Positions 1 to 10,444 of a stretch of 64,000 bases of DNA are shown piece by piece (position 1 is the stretch's first letter; each line of letters opens with the position of its first letter). The notes under the pieces were generated by a model, which had not been told where the DNA came from, ran no database searches, and was given only the letters and a program-made list of their open reading frames with translations. The DNA is from Paramyrothecium sp. XJ0827. Taxonomy: Eukaryota > Ascomycota > Sordariomycetes > Hypocreales > Stachybotryaceae. The stretch covers positions 2,046,001 through 2,110,000 of the forward strand of contig JAJFPB010000001.1 of NCBI GenBank assembly GCA_020881915.1, written 5' to 3'. A program made the translations under genes and the position numbers.

Positions 1-2745
1 CGCCGTGAAGGTGGTGGTGAGGGCCTGCTTCTGGATGGTCACAATGATGACGCTTGAGACCGTGATATCGGTCGCTGCCGATTCATCGTCGTCGCTCCTC
101 GCTCGTATCGGCTCGGCCAAGCACCTGGCCAAGAGGGCCGCGGCGACAACCGAGTAGGACCGCATGTTTGCGTAGCCACTGTGTGGGTTGAACCGACAAT
201 CCTAATGCCACTGAGACGGTCTCTTTTAAAAAAATTCACGGCCGAGGAGTGGACATAAAGATCCCACGTCAACGGGAGGGTTTCAGAATTGGAGGCGGAC
301 GCAGAGTAGTTAAAAGGAACGGGGGCCTGCGGCACAGCGTCCCTGGGGTTGCGGCCAAGTTCCGTCAGGCATGGCAAGGGGTCAGGGACCAGGCCTTTCA
401 TCGTGGATGGCTGTTCAGGTGGGTGCCAGATGTGGGAGCAGCAGGAACGGGGTTCACCCAGGCACCACAGGAGTCGGGGTGGAGTCGACGAAATGGCGTT
501 GGACCTCGTGGAGTAAGAGGGTGCAGAGACGTGTATAAAGATAGCCCTGCATTTGCGCTAATGAGCTTGTCTGCGTGAGCACAGCCCGGGCGGGCTTGCG
601 ACTTACACATCGGCATCGTCATGAAGCTGCCGCGAAGCGCTCTGCCCATGCTCCATCAAGCCGGGGCCCATGAGCTCCCGAGCCCTTCGCTTGACTGAGG
701 CGAGCCAGATCTGGCCGATGAGCCTGATGATGCCGTGCAACCGTCCCATGTAGGCTAGGTAGCCATGACGATGCAGGGGTACTGGCGAAGGAGCCTTACC
801 CCTGTTGACGAGTGGTCTGGACGAGGATCTGCGAGCAGAGCCAATCAGGCACGGGTCTGATTGCCTCACAATCCTGTCACTGCCGTTGGACGATCCTAAA
901 GCGGAAGAGCTGCCATTTCTCTTGGTCCTCAGCTCCCGCATTTATCTCAGAGCACAACAACTAGTGGCGCCAGCCCTGTGTCTGCTGCTGATTTGCATTC
1001 TTTACCGGTCCATCTTTGCCAGGTCGACCCGGGCAATCCGTTTTGAGCGTTCAGCCAACATGACGATAGCGCCCGGCCAAAGGTTGCAATCTCTCGTATG
1101 CTACGCCGCCAGCGCGAATTACTCAAGCTGCAACACGGGGGCTTTCGGATGTTCGTTCTGTGCCGTATAGGAAATTCGCCCAGTGCCTGACACCCCTGTC
1201 TGCGAAAAAGCTCGGTCCAGCATAGCCCGGACCCTCAGGCTATAATGGCGGAACCCCCTGTCTGACCTGATTTATGGGGTCCTCGGACGAGGACACTAGG
1301 GTCGGTCCTGTTGATGGCTTGGTGGAGTTTATCAGACGTTGGCCCTATATTGCCCAGGACGGGACAATTGCCTGTGTCCTACGCAAAGCTATGCGCCGTC
1401 AGCCGCCATCAACGAAAGATGGCGCCTAGGAACCGGATAGAATAGCCTAGCGCTCTTTCACCAGCCAAGCGCGGCTACAGTCATCGCAGGAAAAGAACCC
1501 CAGGCAAGTGTGTTTCGTCACCCCAGACTCCTGCGTGTGTGTGCCACGCAAGCCAAGGCTGCGTGGTTGACGGCAGCTTGCATCATTCGAGACTCGGAAA
1601 TCAACTTACAACTCCTGCAGCCAGCGAGACGAACTACTTTTGGAACTGAACCCCGCCCGGGAAACAAGAACGGGCGCCGCAAACCCACGCCGCGCTAAAG
1701 GATCGGCTTCTCAAACGCTCGAGTTTCTGCTGTGCCGCTCGACTGTGCCCCTGTCGGCGCTTGCTGTGCCGCATTCCCTCGACAATACTGCAACGCAAAG
1801 AGCCCGGGGCCTACGTCGTCCCATACATATACGGACGCGCGCCGTTTTCCCTTTCGGTTGGCCCTGCCCAGAGGAGGGGGGTTGGCAGAAAATCTTGTTT
1901 CTCCCTCGCCACCCTTTTTGCGTTCCTCGCATGAGCGAATCTGCCCTACCTCGGATCGAAGGGTCCCTTGCGATCCGACCCGGCCGGTGCGCCGTGCCGG
2001 CTCGTTAGTGGCTGACGCCAGAGGCCAAGGGCCCGAGATTGCCTATTTCGGATATCCTTCCCTCGCCCTGTCGGATGTAGAGGAAACATGAAGTGAGAGC
2101 CTTGCTAGAAAAAAATTGGCCATGTGGAAACTGGACGCTACGCCGCGAGCGCAGCTGACTGCTTCTCGACCTTGGCCCAATGGAAACGCGCAAAACGCTA
2201 GTTCCGGAGATGAGGCCCTCGATTCGGTAGATATACTATATCGTTCTCCTGAGTCCAATAAGCCATCAATAACATTGCTTACGGCGCCGGTCATTATCAT
2301 GAGAAAGCCACTTCCTTCCATCTCCTGTTCTGGCCATCTCAGCTCGTCCCGGGAAATCACTATTGACAAACAAGGAAATCTCATTTACATCCTGTAAGTC
2401 TCGAAGGTTCCGTGTATCATCAAGCAGAACTGGCTGTTCACCTCAAACGTGTCACGGAGCGCAGAGCGTTCAACCTCGAGCGAACGTGTTGATATACATA
2501 ACTTATATATGCAATAAATACAAGACGACAAAAACCGCCATTGCCTTGCCCTCCCAAAGTTCCTGATATCTTATTGCCGGCCAAGCATACCCTTTTCCCC
2601 CAAAACGAAGGACCATGTAAACCCCGTGACCCTCACAGAAAACTCCTGGCTAATATCCCTTCCGTTGTGCCCAAAAAGTACCTTTCCATCCCCAGCGACC
2701 AATCTTTTCCCACCCATCCGTGATCCGGCCGTTTTCAAGGACTTC
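1..2745. other. No convincing gene; left-edge intergenic region
   Basis: The open frames here are short, overlap on both strands, have no recognisable motif and do not join through plausible splice sites. The right end includes the 3' flank of the kelch gene, which is transcribed leftward and stops at 2746. I see no repeat array or RNA gene. A small lineage-specific gene cannot be excluded. Confidence 0.5.
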
Positions 2746-5700
2746 TCACCTCGACGGGCTCCCCTCGCGGCTTCGTGTCTCGAGCGACTCAACCATCTGC
2801 AGCACCTTCGTCCGCGGTCTCTCCACCGTCACCGCCTTGGCCGTCATCAACGCTCCCGGCTCCGAAAGCATGGCTGAATCAAACGTCGAGCGCGACAGCC
2901 GGTGCGGGTCCCCTCCCGACTCGACCTTTGTAAGTGGCGGTTCCACCGCGAGAAGGTCTTGCTTCTCGGGATCCTTTGCCTGAGGCCGAGGCTGTCGCTG
3001 CTGTGCTTCCTTCTCTGCCTCTGTCGCGGGGTCTACCAGCACCACTGTCTGTGGTTCCTCGTCCTGCTTCTCGTTCTCGTCCGCGTTGACTACGCGCAGT
3101 CGCTCCTTGGGTACCGTGAACATGACCTGCACGAGACGGTTCTCCACGGCCCTCTCAATATCCCACTCATTGTCGCCGCCTGGCCCGGCAGGGCCCAGGC
3201 CACCGGCTCCTGCTTCCCAGTCCTGACGGCCTTGCTTCCGCCTAAGAAGCTCGCCGTTTAAGCCAACCAGTCGTGGCTCGTAGTCTCCGCCGTATGGATC
3301 GTTCTCAAGGGAGGCGCGCCGCGGTGATTCGTCTCGCGATGAGTTGGCTGGAGAGGTTGAGCCAGATGTCGAAAAGACCCGGCGTAGCGAGCCCAGCCAG
3401 TTGCGCCGAGGCTTTGATTTGGAGGGTGATCCGGGAATGGGGGAATAATCGTCCTCATCATATGTCGGACTGAGCGGCATGTGCCTACCCAGCAGTAACG
3501 AGGGCCCTTCCGCCTGGAGAGCTCCGAAGGAAGACCTCGCCGTATTGTAGCTACTCGACGAAGAGCTCCCGGGTTTCTGCGTGTCAGAACCTCCCAGAAG
3601 CGTGGAGCCGCCCAGGAGGCTACTCGTGGCGGCAGGGTTCGGCCTCCGACCCGTGGGCGAGCGCCTCAGGCTATCCGCGGCGCTTCGGTTCGACTCTGAC
3701 AGGTTGGAGCCGCTCCTTGAATCGTCGTCCCGCGTGGCGACCGAGCGGTGCGAGTTGCGACGCGTGGGCGAGCCGCGGCGCGAGTTCATCCTTGCCAGCA
3801 AGGCGTCCGTGGCATCGACTTCGGATACCCAGTCCTGCACGTCCGGGTCGCGGCGCATGCTCTCGGGGCTTGGTGTCGCGGAGGCCCGCGCTGGAGGTGG
3901 CAGCATCGGAGCTATGCCGGTCGTAGGTGTCATAAATGGATCAGATGGTACTTCTGACGTAGGGGTAGGAGGATCCAGGTTGTGTTGATGATGGTCCTCT
4001 TCGTCGTCTTCAAGAATAGGGTGTATACGTCCCGGATGCGCGAATCCTCCCGGCCCGGACGCGGCAGGCACATAGCCTCCCCTCAGCGGCCGCTGGATCT
4101 GTTTCTTTTGCACCCCTCTGTGCGCTGAATTCCTGCTACCGCGTAGACTTTCATATCCTAGAGTCCTCTCGCCCTGCTGCATCGCATCCCCTCCGCCGGT
4201 GTACCACCCGCCGCGATTCCAGGAGAGGAAGTCGTCCCTCTCCGCCATCTCGTCCGTGTCGTGCATAAAGTGGCCAATGTCCTGCGAGAAGGCGCGGACG
4301 GCCATGTCGCGGGACTCTCGGCGCTTGTTCCTGCGCCGGCGCCAGCAGCAGAAGCCCGCGATAGCTGCGGCGAGGAGGGCCAATCCGAGGCCAAGTCCCA
4401 GACCTAAACCAAGTCCTAGGCGGGTCGTGTTGGACGATGACCCGTCCGCGTTCGGGGCGTCAGGCGAGCCGTCTAGTGGGCTCAGACCCGGGTTTCGATA
4501 TGATTCAGACCACGTCATAGAGGTCAAGTTCAGGAAGCGTGGGCCACTGCCCGAAGCCTGCCGCCTCATCTTGCTCGAGTCCTCGCTGTCGGCCGCCCTG
4601 ATCGCCCATCCTCCGTAGACCGCCATCACGTTGCCCGGCAGCACCGCCGCGCCGTGGCCGTAAACGCCTTCACCATCAGGCTGCTCCTCCGGTATCCGCC
4701 ACTGCCACCCGCTATAGGCTTGGCTCATCTCCAGCACCGCGAGCTGCGGCTCCGCGGGCGTATTCACGTCGCCGACCCATCCGCCCAGCACCACGACCGA
4801 GGCTCCGTCCTCGCTCAGCACGGCCGTGTGCCCGGAGCGACTGTACACGTTGTCGACATCGGCCGCCGCGCGCTTCTCCGAGTTCTTCTTGGCCGCGAGC
4901 AGCTCCGTCGAGCCCCTCCCCGGGCGCGGCGGCTGCACGTCGACGTAGGTCCACGACTCGGCGGGCAGGTTCCACACGGCTGCCGTGCTCATGTTGATGA
5001 ACGCCCGCTGCGAGTGGCCGCCCAGCAGCACGTAGCTCGCCTGCTGCGTCACCGTGCCGGAGATGTTCGTCATGGAGGGCGGCAGGGGCGTGAGTGTGAA
5101 GCCGGCGATGGCGGTTCGTGGGCCCGCGCTGGAGGCGAGGCTGATGCTGTACGACTCGGCGTCCTTGGCACTCCCGTCGTTGTTGTTATTCGATGATGAT
5201 GTGGAAGGGGTTATGCTCATCATCGTCTTCGTATAGTTCGCCGCGCCCTGCCACCCTTCTGCGTCGGCCTGTGGGGAGGCACACATACCGCCGTACGTGT
5301 ATATCGTCGGCTCGCTCATAGTCGGCGCCAGTGTCGAGGAGAAGGCCAGTGTCCCTCCCAAGAAGTACGGTCCCCGCGGCGACTCGCCCTCGCCGCTCCC
5401 ATCGCGCATCTCCATCTCGACCCATTTGTCCTCGGCAGCGCTGTAGGCCCACAGCTCGCCCACCCCTCCGTCGCAGGAGCCGGTGTACACAATCACCCTG
5501 CCGTCGCCTGCCCGCACCGCGCCGATCGCCTTTGTGTTACCGCCGTCCGCCGCGAACGGCAAGCCCATGGTAACGGGCTCGAGGGGCGTGTCGGCGCCGA
5601 CCTCGCCCGTGATGTTGAGGGAAAGAAACTCGATGGCGTCGGCACCCTGCGTCAGTACGTATGCCGTGTCCCGGCCGTCGCAGGCCGGCGTCCCCTCATC

Positions 5701-5901
5701 CCCGTTATCGTTGTCAGTATTGTTTTCGAAGCACACCGTCGGCATGAGGATCTGCGTAGATACGTAGGGGAAGACGTGGGCGGCGGCGGCAGCAGCCACC
5801 CGTGGTGCCATGGCCAGCGCCAGCGACGCAGTGGTTGCGAGCAGAACCGACCGACGTTGCTGGTGCTGCGCCCTCCCGTCGCCCTCTCGGCCGCTACCCA
5901 T
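2746..5901 (-). CDS. Kelch-repeat single-pass membrane protein
   Basis: Intronless ORF of 1051 aa. The N-terminus looks like a signal peptide: an Arg-Arg pair near residues 16-17, then an Ala/Leu-rich core to about residue 40. The predicted outer domain carries Gly-Gly kelch signatures near residues 202 (TYGGMC), 293 (LLGGHS), 371 (VLGGWV) and 429 (VYGGWA), consistent with a beta-propeller, plus many N-glycosylation sequons. One hydrophobic span follows at about 495-518: a strict Leu-Gly alternation, then Ala-rich residues, ending in CCW and a run of Arg as a cytoplasmic stop-transfer anchor. The remaining roughly 530 residues are Ser/Pro/Arg-rich, probably disordered and cytoplasmic. Kelch propellers are protein-binding scaffolds; a surface sensor or cell-wall/polarity adaptor role is inference. 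Fungal annotation often calls such proteins galactose oxidase/kelch-like, but I see no basis for oxidase activity. Confidence 0.88.
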   Translation of the reverse strand: MGSGREGDGRAQHQQRRSVLLATTASLALAMAPRVAAAAAAHVFPYVSTQILMPTVCFENNTDNDNGDEGTPACDGRDTAYVLTQGADAIEFLSLNITGEVGADTPLEPVTMGLPFAADGGNTKAIGAVRAGDGRVIVYTGSCDGGVGELWAYSAAEDKWVEMEMRDGSGEGESPRGPYFLGGTLAFSSTLAPTMSEPTIYTYGGMCASPQADAEGWQGAANYTKTMMSITPSTSSSNNNNDGSAKDAESYSISLASSAGPRTAIAGFTLTPLPPSMTNISGTVTQQASYVLLGGHSQRAFINMSTAAVWNLPAESWTYVDVQPPRPGRGSTELLAAKKNSEKRAAADVDNVYSRSGHTAVLSEDGASVVVLGGWVGDVNTPAEPQLAVLEMSQAYSGWQWRIPEEQPDGEGVYGHGAAVLPGNVMAVYGGWAIRAADSEDSSKMRRQASGSGPRFLNLTSMTWSESYRNPGLSPLDGSPDAPNADGSSSNTTRLGLGLGLGLGLGLALLAAAIAGFCCWRRRRNKRRESRDMAVRAFSQDIGHFMHDTDEMAERDDFLSWNRGGWYTGGGDAMQQGERTLGYESLRGSRNSAHRGVQKKQIQRPLRGGYVPAASGPGGFAHPGRIHPILEDDEEDHHQHNLDPPTPTSEVPSDPFMTPTTGIAPMLPPPARASATPSPESMRRDPDVQDWVSEVDATDALLARMNSRRGSPTRRNSHRSVATRDDDSRSGSNLSESNRSAADSLRRSPTGRRPNPAATSSLLGGSTLLGGSDTQKPGSSSSSSYNTARSSFGALQAEGPSLLLGRHMPLSPTYDEDDYSPIPGSPSKSKPRRNWLGSLRRVFSTSGSTSPANSSRDESPRRASLENDPYGGDYEPRLVGLNGELLRRKQGRQDWEAGAGGLGPAGPGGDNEWDIERAVENRLVQVMFTVPKERLRVVNADENEKQDEEPQTVVLVDPATEAEKEAQQRQPRPQAKDPEKQDLLAVEPPLTKVESGGDPHRLSRSTFDSAMLSEPGALMTAKAVTVERPRTKVLQMVESLETRSREGSPSR
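4381..4419 (-). repeat. Leu-Gly alternating repeat in the kelch protein membrane span
   Basis: Residues about 495-507 read Leu-Gly six times and then Leu. The Leu codons are CTA, CTT, TTA, CTG, CTT, CTC and TTG, so all six synonymous codons are used and the DNA is not a simple hexamer repeat. Confidence 0.9.
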
Positions 5902-7499
5902 GGCGCGTGGTGTTTACCCGTTTTCTTTGTTTGCCAAATCTTCTGTCAAGTTTTTTGCGTCGGTGCGCGCGCACGCCCAAAGGTGGATGTGATGCTCCTT
6001 CAGACCATGATCAGAGGCCCGTGATTGTGTGCTAGACGGCCGTCTTGTTGCTCGTAGACGGCACCGCGCAATCTTGCTTCAGTGCTGTGCCCGTCCGTGG
6101 ACCCGTGAAACAAGGCAAAGGCGCAGAGACAAAATACGAGATGGTGAAGGACCTGGATCAAGGGTTTCTTCAGGGGTGTGGTAGAAGAGAACCAGTTTCA
6201 CGAGCAAACCCAGCGATAAGTTGTCCCCCTCTCAAGTCAGTCGGTCCATACAAGTGCAATCAATGTCTGGTCACACTGGCGTGGGAACCCTTCTTTTTGC
6301 CCCCAACGATCAGCTGCAGTTCGTTTGCCTGCAAAGCACAAAAGAACCCACCCAGGCGCACCTTGGAACGACAGATGATCGCGGCCGACCCTTGTCCACG
6401 CAGCAGCAGGCGAGAACCGCGACCAATGGCAGGAGCCGGCCAGGTCGATAAGGTGTGATGGTTGGCGCTTGTTTATGGCGGCGTTGCCGTGGCGACGATA
6501 CGTTGCGGCGGGGGTTACCGTGGCTTTTCTTATTCCATTGCATGGGTCCCCCTCTGATTCACATGCAAATGATGGGGATGCACCACGCGTTCATCTGCAA
6601 GGCGTCCCGTAGGCGAGTAATTCTGGACATTGAAACAAGGAAATTGCAAATTACTTCCCCAGGGTTCTGGTTCTGGATTGCCCAGTTGCTGGCTTGGTCT
6701 GCTACTTTGCAACGAGGCCCGCGGAGTCCACGGAGTCCGACAGCACTGCCTCTCACTGTTAGACGCTTACAGTGATGAAGCATAACATAACGATAAGTGC
6801 TTCTCAATTCAGACAGCATCTCCATCCTAAGCTACTCTCCATATGGAACGAGATTGACCAGATCTGACAGCAAATCGACGCCGCGCCCAGTCTCCACCCC
6901 CAGCAGCTCGGCGGATCATCCGATGTCCTTCACTAATCAGCCAAGTCGAGAAGCAACACGTCTGCCAGCTCCCACTAGGCCGCCCCATGGACGCACAAAT
7001 CAAATAGCGCCCCGATCCACCAGATGCCAAACACCATGACCAGGGCACCGGATACTCCCTTCTGTACCTTCGTCTCATAGCAACCTGAAACCTTGATGCT
7101 GAATCACCCACCCCTAGGCCAATCCGATCAGTTACAGCCTTCACCATGTTCCAGGTTGCAGACTCTTTGTAGTCAGTCCGGTGAGGGGAGCCAACCTGAG
7201 CACGGTTTGGTTTACATACAAGTGGGACACGATGGTAGCACAAAGTCATGTTCATCATGGTTGAATTATTTTTCTAGTTTCCAGACTCTAGGGGACCCTA
7301 ATAAACGAAGGCGAGTGACACGGCCCATGGCACCGCTAGTCACTTGCCGTACATAAAGAAAAGGTTATAAAAAAAGACAGCCTATTGTAACCGTTCCTCT
7401 GAAAAGGATCTCGCGGCTTATTGCTCGTGCTCCGTCTGCATCTCCATACGACGCAGCTCGGAATCAGTCGAGCAAAGCCAGGGGTATCAATCGTACATT
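5902..7499. other. Intergenic region between kelch and channel genes
   Basis: About 1.6 kb holding the promoter and 5' leader of the leftward kelch gene and the 3' flank of the leftward channel gene. No open frame here has a recognisable motif or good splice signals, and I see no repeats. Confidence 0.5.
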
Positions 7500-10444
7500 T
7501 TAATAGTAAATCTTCTCGTTCCAGATGGGAGGTCGCGCGCCCTCGGTGTCCCACTGGATCTTGTTCTTCTCGTCCAGGCTGCAGCCCTCGTCGGAAATGG
7601 GAATGACCTTGCCCGTGTGGGCAATTTCCACCTTGGACACGCCAAGGCGATCCTGAGGAATCCACAAAACCGGTGTCTGGCTGGTAGCAGAAGGTGGCCA
7701 GTACGCGTTCTGCTCGACCTCAGGGTCATACTTGTACAGCTCGTGCATGTATTCGTCCTGGGGAACCAGGGCACGGAGCGTGTGGTAGTCGGCGTAGTTC
7801 CAAGGCTTCAGGAACTTGGTGAAGAAGTTGCCCCGCTTCTGGGGAGCGGCATCGACGCCGCTCGGAACACCCTTGCCGGCGTGCTTCTCAGTGCCGTTGG
7901 TGCCGTTCCTGGCTTGGCCTTCCTCCACAACAGTTCCCGCAGTGTTGCCATTGCGGGCCTGAATACGCTCCTCCTCCATGGCAAGCGTGCGGGGTAAGTT
8001 GTACAGCAGAGGGTCGAGGGCGTTCTGAATGGTCAGATGGAACAGAATTGTGAAAATGCCAAAAGCAGCCATCAGGATGGCAGGTCCGATCGCCTTGGAC
8101 ACGGCGAACATGCCAATCATGCAAATCTCGGCAATGTAGATTCCAGAGAACAATTGCTTGAGGGCGCGGGGGTAAATCAGGCCTCGGGTGTCGATCGTGG
8201 TATCAGACACGAAAAGGACGTTGTAGCGGTAGGCCAAGTAGAACAGAGAGAGAGCAATCGTAGACCAGAAGAGCATGATTGGAGCAATGACGGAGTATGT
8301 GATGCCTGCAGCTGGTCAGTACATAGTACCACACGGAAATGTTGCTCAACACTTACTAATTACAACAATAGCGGAGTAAACAGGCAGGACGCTTCCCCAC
8401 ATGATTGCGCTGAGGGTAGTCCACTTTGTGTACATGGCGCGAGGCGTGCCGGCGAGGAATTTGTAGAGAATCTTGAAGACAAAGAGGCCAACGACCTGGG
8501 TCAGGACACCAATAGCAATGGTGATACCTTGAACGATGAAATAGGAAATGTAGAAGTTGGATGAAGTGGGAATCGACTGTGAGAGGATTCCAAAGACACT
8601 GCTCGGGTTGTTGGCAATGTCGACAATAGCCTTGGAGGCCGTGTCGGTCAGGGTACGGATCAAGAACACCTGGATGAGCTGGAAGACGAAGTAGGCGTTC
8701 TGGGTGAAGAGCTCAACCTCGGACAGCGAGACAGCGCCAGCGTGCTTGGCGCATACGCGCATAATCACGGGCACCAGCGACATGAGGATGGCCAAGGCAA
8801 CAGAGGGAAGAAGACCCGAGACGACGCCAAGAATCACCTAGAGAGAGCTTTGTTAGGACAAACCCGGAAACGAAGGGCACAATAAAATAACACTTACGCT
8901 GGGAATGTCAGCGATCCAGGTAAGGCCCGGCAGCTGCTGGAGGGTGTTGACCTGGGCGATGATACCAACAATGCCGACAGGGATAGCCCAGAAGATAATC
9001 ATAACAGTAATGAAGCCATAGACCACGTAGCGGCGGATGACGCGCTGCCACCAGGGAATGGCCAAGCTGGTCCAGACGACCTCTTCGGGCTTGACGCCGA
9101 TGTACTTGGGGGACATCTGGAGAACGTGGTGGTGGGTGACGACCTGGTAGGCGGCTTGAGCATCGGACTGGGTATGGAACTCGACAAATACTGCATTCAC
9201 GGCCTTGTAGTTACCAGCGCGATAGTCGGCTTGAGCAGTCTCGGCCTGAGGAACGATTCTCTGAAGCTCAGAGCGGGCCCATTCAATGGTGTCGACCTTC
9301 TTGCCAATGAGCCCGAGAGGACCGAGACGGTGGCTGGGGCGCATCTTGGGGGTAATCCAGCGGGCGGCAACGTCGCCTGATTCGACGTCGAGGGGTTCGG
9401 ATTGGGCCGGAGCGTTGGAGCCCTTGTTGGCCTTGATATGCTCCTTGTTGACAGTCTTCAGAAGCTTAACCTCGGCCTTCTCGAGCTTCATGGCAACCTT
9501 ATCGCGCTCCTCAATGAGCTCGTCGAGCTTCTTGGTGTCGCCGGCAATCCAAACGTGCTTGATTGAGTCGCTGAAGATGGAACGAATGCGAGACTCCTCA
9601 AGGTACTCTTCGGGCACAGAGGTGAAGAGAACGGTGCGGGAGGACAGGCGGTTCGCGTACTGGGGCGACAGCAGGAAAGCCTGGCGCAGATTGATGTAGA
9701 AAATGCACTCTCGCATAATCATGTACATGACAAAGCCGTAAACGAGCCATGCTACGAAGGTGTGAGCGTACAGGCGGTTACGTTCGCTGGAATTGTTGAT
9801 GTCGATGTTGCTGTAGGAGATACGCTCGAGCTCGCGCAGATTGTTGCTGCCGGTGGCATTGACGGGGAAGAGGATAGGCCACGTGATGCAGAGACTGACG
9901 AAGCAAATGGTGGTGCAGATTCGCAGATATCGCAGGAAGAGGTAGGCATCGATGCTCTGGTGCTGGAGTGCGTAGATGTCGGGGATCTTCCAGAAGTCCT
10001 TGACCCAACCGAGAAGGCCAGAAGACATGGTGGGAGTTCGTTCACTAGAGGACGCGTTAGAGAATCACCGGCGGTAGGACGGAACGTCATGTTGGGATGA
10101 CAGAGGCGCTGGAGAGCGCAGCGCCGTGGGACGACGTACTGTTCGCGCAAGGAGCCCAGGTAGGTTCTCGGCGCATAATATCTCCGCTGAGAACGGCGGA
10201 ATATGAGGAAGAAGAGCAGGTAGATGCCCGCAACGACTAAGACAGGCACGAGGGTAGAAATCATGCCTAATGGTACGCATCATTGACGTCAGCACGACTG
10301 TATCTCCATGAAGCTGGGTGTTGTAGACTAAGGCGGCTGACCTGAAAGCGACTTAGGCTGCTCATCTCGAGCTTCGCCTGTTCTGCCATCCTGGCCATCA
10401 GGATTTTTAAAGTTAGTCCTGATCCAGCTGATGAAGTTGCCCAT
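7500..10444 (-). CDS. CSC1/OSCA/TMEM63-family (RSN1-like) channel
   Basis: Five exons: complement(join(7500..8305, 8357..8837, 8898..10044, 10140..10266, 10342..10444)), giving 887 aa. All junctions are GT..AG and keep frame. The start MGNFISW gives a short extracytosolic N-terminus, then the first membrane span and the family signature YAPRTYLGSLREHERTP before the next hydrophobic segments. The long cytosolic loop includes a charged helix near LDELIEERDKVAMKLEKAEV and the typical VFVEFHTQSDAQAAYQV stretch. The C-terminal half has multiple membrane helices (for example SITYSVIAPIML and FYLAYRYNVLFV), then a soluble tail rich in Asn/Gly/Thr. Members of this family (DUF221; yeast Csc1, Phm7, Rsn1) are osmosensitive or mechanosensitive cation channels or related membrane proteins. 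The subgroup looks closest to Rsn1, so the exact substrate and membrane are uncertain. Confidence 0.93.
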
